A DNA stretch of 50,756 bases from an uncultured Mucilaginibacter sp. (GTDB lineage Bacteria; Bacteroidota; Bacteroidia; Sphingobacteriales; Sphingobacteriaceae). Every line of letters starts with the position of its first letter. Position 1 is the first letter of the stretch. A program made the translations under genes and the position numbers. The notes below the pieces were generated by a model. It was not told the origin of the DNA, ran no database searches, and was given only the letters and a program-made list of their open reading frames with translations. Location of the stretch: the NCBI RefSeq assembly GCF_903893715.1, contig NZ_CAITNG010000023.1:1-50756 (forward strand), written 5' to 3'. Shown here one piece after another: positions 45,604-50,756 of the stretch.

Positions 45604-48054
45604 ATGAAAAAACTGATTAGCGGCGTATTGGTTACGCTCAGCGTATGTAGTATTGCCCTTGCCCAGGACATCCAGAACAACCCGGGCAGCAACCACGGCA
45701 ACAAGTTCGAACAATTAGGTACCATTTTACCAACCCCTAACGAGCAACGTACCGCCAGCGGTGCCCCGGGTGGTAAGTACTGGCAGCAACGTGCCGATTA
45801 CAACATTAAGTGCGAATTGGACGAAAAGAACCTGAAACTAACGGGTAGCGAAACTATCACCTATTACAACAACTCGCCCGACCCATTAGATTATATATGG
45901 CTGCAATTGGACGAGAACCAACACAGCAATATCAATAACGCCAATTACCAAAGCAGCAGCACCATGCCGGTTTTTGGTAACCCACAATTGCTCGACCGTA
46001 CAGCTGAAGCTACCGGTCCGAACAACGGTTATGGCGATATCATCACCAAACTAACCACGGCTTTGGGGGTTAAGCTGCACTACGTTATCAACAAAACCAT
46101 GATGCGGATAGACCTGCCGGCTCCATTGAAGCCAGGTGCAACTTTTGTGTTCAATGTAGATTGGAACTATAAGATAAGCGACAGGCTGACCGTGGGTGGT
46201 CGCGGCGGTTATGAATATTTCCCCGGTGACGGCAACTACTTGTTCACCATGACGCAATGGTATCCGCGTCTGTGCGTTTACAGCGATTTCCAGGGATGGC
46301 AAAACCACCAGTTTACCGGCCGCGGCGAGTTCGCCCTGACCTTTGGTAACTTCCATGTGCAAATGACCGTTCCGGCCGACCACGTAGTTGGTGGCACCGG
46401 CGAATGTATCAATTATGCCGCCGTATTGAGCCCGGCAAAAATGGCGCGCTACATTAAGGCCAAAACATCAAAAGTGCCCGTAGAGATTGTTACGCTTGAC
46501 GAAGCCAAGAAAGCCGAGTCTGCGCCAAGCACCACTAAAAAGACCTGGGTTTTCCAGGCCAACGATGTACGCGATTTTGCATGGACTTCCTCGCGCAAGT
46601 TTGTTTGGGACGGCATGGGCCAGCAATTGGGCAGCAAAAACGTAATGTGTATGAGCTATTATGGTAAAGAGGCTTACGCTTTATGGGCCAAATACTCAAC
46701 CCGTTTGGTGGCGCACACCGTAAAAACTTACTCGCATTTTACGTTTGATTACCCATACCCTGTTGCGCAAAGCGTTGAGGCATCAAACGGTATGGAATAC
46801 CCGATGATCTGCTTTAATAACGGCCGTACTAATAAGGACGGCACTTATAGCGAGGCCACCAAAAACTCCATGATTGGCGTGGTAATTCACGAAGTTGGGC
46901 ACAATTTTTTCCCGATGATTGTAAACAGCGACGAGCGCCAGTGGACCTGGATGGATGAAGGTTTAAACTCCTTTGTTGAATACCTCACCGAAGAACTTTG
47001 GGACAACAAATATCCCGTTAAACGTGGTGCGGCTTATACCATTGTTGATTACATGAAACTGCCAAAAAACGAGTTGGAGCCGATAATGACCAACTCGGAA
47101 AACATTGTACGTTTTGGGCCGAATGCTTATAGCAAGCCATCCGTAGGTTTGAACATACTACGCGAAACCATTATGGGCCGCGAGCTGTTCGATTATTCCT
47201 TTAAAGAGTACGCCAAGCGTTGGGCATTTAAACACCCAACCCCGGCCGACTTTTTCCGCACCATGGGCGATGCCAGCGGCGAAAACCTCGATTGGTTTTG
47301 GAGAGGTTGGTTTTATGGAACCGACCCTGTAGATATCTCGCTCGACTCGGTAAAAGTGGCTAAAGCTAACCTTGCGGCAATGCCAGCCGGTGGTGGTCGT
47401 GGCGGACGCGGAAACTTTGCCGGACAGGCACCTGCTGCCAACCCGCTTTCGAGTCCGACAAACCCAATGTTGCCTGCTGTGAACGCCTTCGACGATATAT
47501 CGAAAGTGCGTAACCGCGAAGACAAGAACATCCATTTCTATACAGATCTGGACACTGCCACCCATGATTTTTATTGGAAATATGACCGTGGTTTGGTAAA
47601 AATAGATACCAACAAGATACGTGCGATTATGGCGCAAAACCCGCCGACCCGCCAAAGCTCGCCGGAGCCTTTTACCGATGCTGAAAAGGAAAAATATGGT
47701 AATAAGTATTTTTACGAGTTATCGTTTAGCAACAAGGGCGGATTGGTGATGCCTATCATCGTGCAGTTTACCTTTAAGGATGGCACCACCTGGACCGACC
47801 GGATACCTGCGCAGATATGGCGTTTAAATGAAAAGAACGTATCCAAATTTTATATGCAGGATAAGGAAGTGGCTTCGATCCGCATCGATCCGATGCGTGA
47901 AACTGCCGATATTGACGAAAGCAATAACTACTGGGGCAAAGCACCGGAGCCGTCGAAGTTCCAGGTGTTTAAACAGAACGCCGGTGGGGCAGGCGCACGT
48001 GGCCAGTCGGTTGGTGTAAACCCGATGCAGATACAAACAGGCGGAGAGAAATAA
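45604..48054 (+). CDS. M1-family zinc metallopeptidase, exported
   Basis: 816 aa. Seen: signal peptide (KKLISGVLVTLSVCSIALAQ), N-terminal beta-domain (DYNIKCELDEKNLKLTGSETI), the GMEYP exopeptidase motif (as NGMEYPMICF), and the zinc site HEVGH with the third ligand Glu 18 residues later in WMDEGLN. A Gly/Arg-rich linker (GGGRGGRGNFAG) splits the catalytic part from a C-terminal domain of about 180 residues. It probably trims peptides in the periplasm or at the outer membrane. It follows the HupE-like gene and is ended by its own terminator. Confidence 0.9.
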   Translation: MKKLISGVLVTLSVCSIALAQDIQNNPGSNHGNKFEQLGTILPTPNEQRTASGAPGGKYWQQRADYNIKCELDEKNLKLTGSETITYYNNSPDPLDYIWLQLDENQHSNINNANYQSSSTMPVFGNPQLLDRTAEATGPNNGYGDIITKLTTALGVKLHYVINKTMMRIDLPAPLKPGATFVFNVDWNYKISDRLTVGGRGGYEYFPGDGNYLFTMTQWYPRLCVYSDFQGWQNHQFTGRGEFALTFGNFHVQMTVPADHVVGGTGECINYAAVLSPAKMARYIKAKTSKVPVEIVTLDEAKKAESAPSTTKKTWVFQANDVRDFAWTSSRKFVWDGMGQQLGSKNVMCMSYYGKEAYALWAKYSTRLVAHTVKTYSHFTFDYPYPVAQSVEASNGMEYPMICFNNGRTNKDGTYSEATKNSMIGVVIHEVGHNFFPMIVNSDERQWTWMDEGLNSFVEYLTEELWDNKYPVKRGAAYTIVDYMKLPKNELEPIMTNSENIVRFGPNAYSKPSVGLNILRETIMGRELFDYSFKEYAKRWAFKHPTPADFFRTMGDASGENLDWFWRGWFYGTDPVDISLDSVKVAKANLAAMPAGGGRGGRGNFAGQAPAANPLSSPTNPMLPAVNAFDDISKVRNREDKNIHFYTDLDTATHDFYWKYDRGLVKIDTNKIRAIMAQNPPTRQSSPEPFTDAEKEKYGNKYFYELSFSNKGGLVMPIIVQFTFKDGTTWTDRIPAQIWRLNEKNVSKFYMQDKEVASIRIDPMRETADIDESNNYWGKAPEPSKFQVFKQNAGGAGARGQSVGVNPMQIQTGGEK

Positions 48055-48080
48055 GAAAGAAAGTTTCCCAAGATAATTTG

Positions 48081-48111
48081 AGGCTCCCGGTATAAACCGT
48101 GAGCCTTTTTT
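48081..48111 (+). terminator. Rho-independent terminator of the M1 peptidase gene
   Basis: AGGCTC with GAGCCT, with inner GGT/ACC pairs, followed by a T run, starting 26 nt after the stop codon. Confidence 0.75.
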
Positions 48112-48231
48112 ATTTGTTTTCTTTATCGTTTCTTTAAAATTTAACATCCTGATAATGTGTCCGAAGTATTTCAGTTACTACCTTTAGTCATAAATCAAAC
48201 ACCAAATTATTCATCTTAAAAAAAACAGGCT

Positions 48232-48618
48232 ATGGAAAGTAATGCAAACGCGCTTAACTGGTTCGAGATACCGGCAAGCGACATTGAACGTGCACAGGAG
48301 TTTTATGAGGCTATTTTTGACATCGAAATGGAGCCGATGCCTGAAATGATGGGCATGAAAATGGTATCGTTCCCTGCCGAAATGGGCAATGGCAAGGTGT
48401 CGGGCGCATTGGCCAGCAGTCCGTACCATATGCCATCAGCCGAAGGTACAGTGGTTTATTTGAATGCCAACCCCTCCATCCAGGATGTGCTCGACCGCAT
48501 TGAAGAGTGCGATGGCCAGATACAAATGCCAAGGACATTAATCAGTCCCGAAATTGGCTATATGGCTTTCTTTATCGATACCGAAGGCAACAGGGTAGGC
48601 TTGCACGCGCAGAATTGA
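48232..48618 (+). CDS. VOC-family protein (YdcJ/CFP30-like glyoxalase fold)
   Basis: 128 aa. Seen: LNWFEIPASDIERAQEFYEAIF, the first module of the fold, EMMGMKMVSFP, and the closing strand IGYMAFFIDTEGNRVGLHAQN with a Glu in a metal-ligand position. This type is common in Bacteroidota and has no proven substrate. It stands alone between two terminators. The start is preceded by an A-rich leader. Confidence 0.82.
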   Translation: MESNANALNWFEIPASDIERAQEFYEAIFDIEMEPMPEMMGMKMVSFPAEMGNGKVSGALASSPYHMPSAEGTVVYLNANPSIQDVLDRIEECDGQIQMPRTLISPEIGYMAFFIDTEGNRVGLHAQN

Positions 48619-48643
48619 TTCAACATTTTTCAGCATAAAGCAT

Positions 48644-48673
48644 ATCCCCTAACGCTTTGTTAGGGGATTTTTT
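48644..48673 (+). terminator. Rho-independent terminator of the second VOC gene
   Basis: ATCCCCTAAC (48644-48653) and GTTAGGGGAT (48659-48668) around 5 nt, followed by T6. The next gene starts 38 nt later. Confidence 0.88.
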
Positions 48674-48710
48674 GTTTTTTAGCTTATATTCAACACAATT
48701 ATCTAAACCA

Positions 48711-49637
48711 ATGAATGACAGCATCACCTCCGCCATCGGCAACACGCCACTTGTAAAGCTCAAAAAGGTAACGCCGCCCAATTGCGCCGAGATTTATGTA
48801 AAATTGGAGTACTATAATCCCACAGGTTCGTATAAAGACCGCATGGCTTTGGCTATTATTGAGAATGCCGAAAAGCGGGGCGATTTGAAACCGGGTATCG
48901 GCGTGGTTGAATGTACCGGCGGCAGCACCGGCTGTTCACTGGCGTTTGTTTGCGCGGTTAAAGGTTATCCGTTTATAGTGGTCTCGTCGGATGCTTTTGC
49001 GAAAGAGAAGCTAAAAACCATGCAACTTTTTGGCGCTAAACTGGAGTTGATACCCAGCGATGGCGGCAAAATAACACCCAACCTTATCCCAAGTATGATA
49101 GCGCGTACCAACGAAATAGGCACGCAACCCAATACTTATCTCACCAAACAGTTCGAAAATAAAGACGCGATAGATGGCTACAAGGTATTGGGCGAAGAAA
49201 TATTACAGCATTTTGGTAGCCGGAAAATTGATGCGTTTTGCGGCGCGGTGGGTACAGGTGGGATGATGGCAGGTGTATCGCAAGCGCTTAAAGCGGCTAA
49301 TGCAGCTAACCGTGTAGTGATACTGGAACCGGCATCGGCACCATTGGTAACACAGGGCGTAAAAGGCACGCATAAGGTGGAAGGTATTGGCGTGGGCTTT
49401 ATTTCGCCTTTATTTAACGAAATTGTTTACGACGAAGCCCGCACCGTTGATGAAGCCGAAGCCCGCCAAACGGTAAAACGCTTAGCTGCCGAAGAAGGTA
49501 TATTTTGCGGCACATCGAGCGGCTTAAATGTGGCGGCCGCCATTAAATTGGGCATGGAACTCGGCCCGGGCCATACCGTAGTTACGGTAGCCTGCGATTC
49601 GGGCATGAAATATCTGAACGGCGATTTGTTTGACTAA
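48711..49637 (+). CDS. Cysteine synthase-like PLP enzyme (O-acetylserine sulfhydrylase family)
   Basis: 308 aa from MNDSITSAIGNTPLVKL. The longer frame from 48657 is the translation of the terminator just upstream. Seen: NPTGSYKDRMA with the PLP-binding Lys (about residue 42), the substrate loop TGGSTGCSLAF, the phosphate-binding GTGGMMAGVSQAL, and the C-terminal SSGLNVAAAIKL. The usual CysK motif is SVKDR; here it is SYKDR, so another beta-replacement reaction or a different acceptor is possible. No cysE or sulfur genes are near. Convergent with the esterase gene. Confidence 0.85.
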   Translation: MNDSITSAIGNTPLVKLKKVTPPNCAEIYVKLEYYNPTGSYKDRMALAIIENAEKRGDLKPGIGVVECTGGSTGCSLAFVCAVKGYPFIVVSSDAFAKEKLKTMQLFGAKLELIPSDGGKITPNLIPSMIARTNEIGTQPNTYLTKQFENKDAIDGYKVLGEEILQHFGSRKIDAFCGAVGTGGMMAGVSQALKAANAANRVVILEPASAPLVTQGVKGTHKVEGIGVGFISPLFNEIVYDEARTVDEAEARQTVKRLAAEEGIFCGTSSGLNVAAAIKLGMELGPGHTVVTVACDSGMKYLNGDLFD

Positions 49638-49646
49638 GGTAGGACG

Positions 49647-50579
49647 TTATTTCAACGATATAAAAAAGCTAAATATCTCATCCTCGGCCTTAAAATCGCG
49701 GCATACCTTGCCGATGATAAACTTAGGTAAATATTGGGGTCCGCCGGCCCAGGTATGCCCGCCGCCGGTTATTTTGATGAATATTACGTCGGCATTGGGC
49801 CCGGTATAGCTGTATTTGGCAGCCGTGCAACCGTCGGATGGATCTGCATCGGGTATATTGTATACTGTTGCCTGTGCATTGCAGCCATTTAGGCCCACAA
49901 TCTTTTTAACCAGCTGCTCGGTGGGCAACATATTAAACTGGACGCCATTGTTATCGGGTGTAAACCGCCCTTCGCCGCCGTTGTATAATATCAGCGGGTC
50001 GGCAGTTCCGTTTATCATCAATACCGGCATGGGGTGTCCGAAACTGTAGTTATCGCTAATTGATAACGGAATGCTTGCGCAAACCGGTGCGATGGCCTTG
50101 ATACGATTTGACAGGTGTTGGGCCAAATAGAGAGAGAATATGCCTCCTCGTGATATGCCCGTACAAAAAAACCGTTTATCGTCCGCTTTATAATACCTAA
50201 CCAGGGTATCCATCAACACGCTGATAAAATGTACATCGTCAATATCCTCGCTGCCTCCGCCGCGTACACGGCTGCTTACGCCTTTCATGCTCCAGCTTTT
50301 GTTTAAAGCATTGGGGTAAACGATTATAAAGTTAAACTTGTCGGCGGGTGCATTCAGGTTGTATTGCTTTGGTGTGCCTTTGTACTCACCGCCGCCGCCA
50401 TGCAAGGCAAATATTACCGGTAGCTGTTTGGCAGCAGTATAACCCGGCGGCAGGTGCACCAGATATTGGCGTTTCAGGCCATCAACAATAATGGTTTTAT
50501 CAATATCTGTTGCTTGCGCGCTGAATGCAAACAAGATGAACAGGATTACTATCGGGACGTTTTTCCAATACATTGCCAT
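49647..50579 (-). CDS. Secreted alpha/beta-hydrolase esterase (LpqC/PHB-depolymerase-like)
   Basis: 310 aa from MAMYWKNVPIVILF (a start at 50573 is equally good; the 50621 start runs into the rRNA terminator). Seen: signal peptide ending near FSAQA, oxyanion region FALHGGGGEYKG, nucleophile GISRGG, Asp in NGTADPL and His in GGGHTWAGG, a full catalytic triad. The family hydrolyses feruloyl or short-chain polyester bonds; the substrate is unknown here. It starts only 40-50 nt after the rRNA operon terminator on the same strand, so it needs its own promoter or read-through. Confidence 0.82.
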   Translation of the reverse strand: MAMYWKNVPIVILFILFAFSAQATDIDKTIIVDGLKRQYLVHLPPGYTAAKQLPVIFALHGGGGEYKGTPKQYNLNAPADKFNFIIVYPNALNKSWSMKGVSSRVRGGGSEDIDDVHFISVLMDTLVRYYKADDKRFFCTGISRGGIFSLYLAQHLSNRIKAIAPVCASIPLSISDNYSFGHPMPVLMINGTADPLILYNGGEGRFTPDNNGVQFNMLPTEQLVKKIVGLNGCNAQATVYNIPDADPSDGCTAAKYSYTGPNADVIFIKITGGGHTWAGGPQYLPKFIIGKVCRDFKAEDEIFSFFISLK

Positions 50580-50621
50580 GGATATGAGCTGCAATATAAC
50601 TAAAGTGGGAGCATTTTGCAC

Positions 50622-50654
50622 AAAAAAGCCCCCCGATATTGCTAAAGGGGGGCT
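50622..50654 (-). terminator. Terminator of the rRNA operon
   Basis: On the minus strand AGCCCCCC pairs with GGGGGGCT around 12 nt (50627-50654) and is followed by T6. Confidence 0.85.
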
Positions 50655-50665
50655 GATTTAAGATT

Positions 50666-50756
50666 GGGCACCGACCTACTCTCCCACGTATTACCGCAGT
50701 ACCATCGGCTCTGGCGGGCTTGACTTCTCTGTTCGGAATGGGAAGAGGTAGACACC
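50666..50756 (-). rRNA. rrf: 5S ribosomal RNA, 3' part
   Basis: The minus strand reads the conserved 5S core CCATTCCGAACAGAGAAGT and ends GGGAGAGTAGGTCGGTGCCC. The 5' end and the rest of the rRNA operon lie beyond the right edge of the window. Confidence 0.9.

Overview
The window looks like chromosomal DNA of a Bacteroidota bacterium, most likely Sphingobacteriaceae (Mucilaginibacter/Pedobacter-like). The signs are promoter-like TAnnTTTG elements, few Shine-Dalgarno sites, an OmpA protein with type-3 thrombospondin repeats, a giant PKD/Ig surface protein with a type IX secretion (T9SS) type-B C-terminal domain followed by a PorP/SprF gene, a ligase-associated Lhr helicase, RibBA, three-gene PntAA/PntAB/PntB and NifJ. 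The genus is an inference from gene content; no database search was possible.

Layout. 1-207: no gene seen. 208-6564: Lhr-like helicase, OmpA porin, Xaa-Pro aminopeptidase, MeaB GTPase. 6565-7065: repeat-rich spacer with heptanucleotide arrays and three copies of a G6A5 motif. 7066-12332: defence island with an XRE regulator, type III Mod (frameshifted), type III Res and a HepT/MntA toxin-antitoxin pair. 12333-12701: hairpins and heptads. 12702-16857: aconitase, VOC protein, small membrane protein, Crp/Fnr regulator, DUF4260 protein. 16854-25520: tsaD, tamB, ribBA, an LptF/G permease and a START-like protein. 25599-26159: tRNA(CAT), a small GIY-YIG nuclease gene broken by one base, and a partial second copy of the tRNA. 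26304-34535: a redox block on the minus strand (GltD-like flavoprotein, NifJ, a 35-codon small ORF, PntAA, PntAB, PntB) that could link pyruvate oxidation and ferredoxin to NADPH, NADH and the proton gradient. 35049-44330: T9SS adhesin plus PorP/SprF, both frameshifted. 44371-49637: DUF6702, HupE/UreJ-like, M1 peptidase, VOC protein, cysteine-synthase-like enzyme. 49647-50756: secreted esterase, rRNA-operon terminator and the 3' part of a 5S rRNA on the minus strand.

Features most worth a second look: (1) the tRNA / GIY-YIG / partial-tRNA cassette, in which the last codons of the nuclease are written in tRNA-derived sequence; (2) unrelated short sequences iterated in exact 7-nt steps at several loci, one inside the helicase coding sequence; (3) a nested dyad operator lying over the promoter and start codon of the restriction-modification regulator; (4) a T8G9 tract that splits the adhesin gene. 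Four genes carry single-base frameshifts in 50 kb, so raw-sequence indel errors must be excluded before any of these is read as biology.
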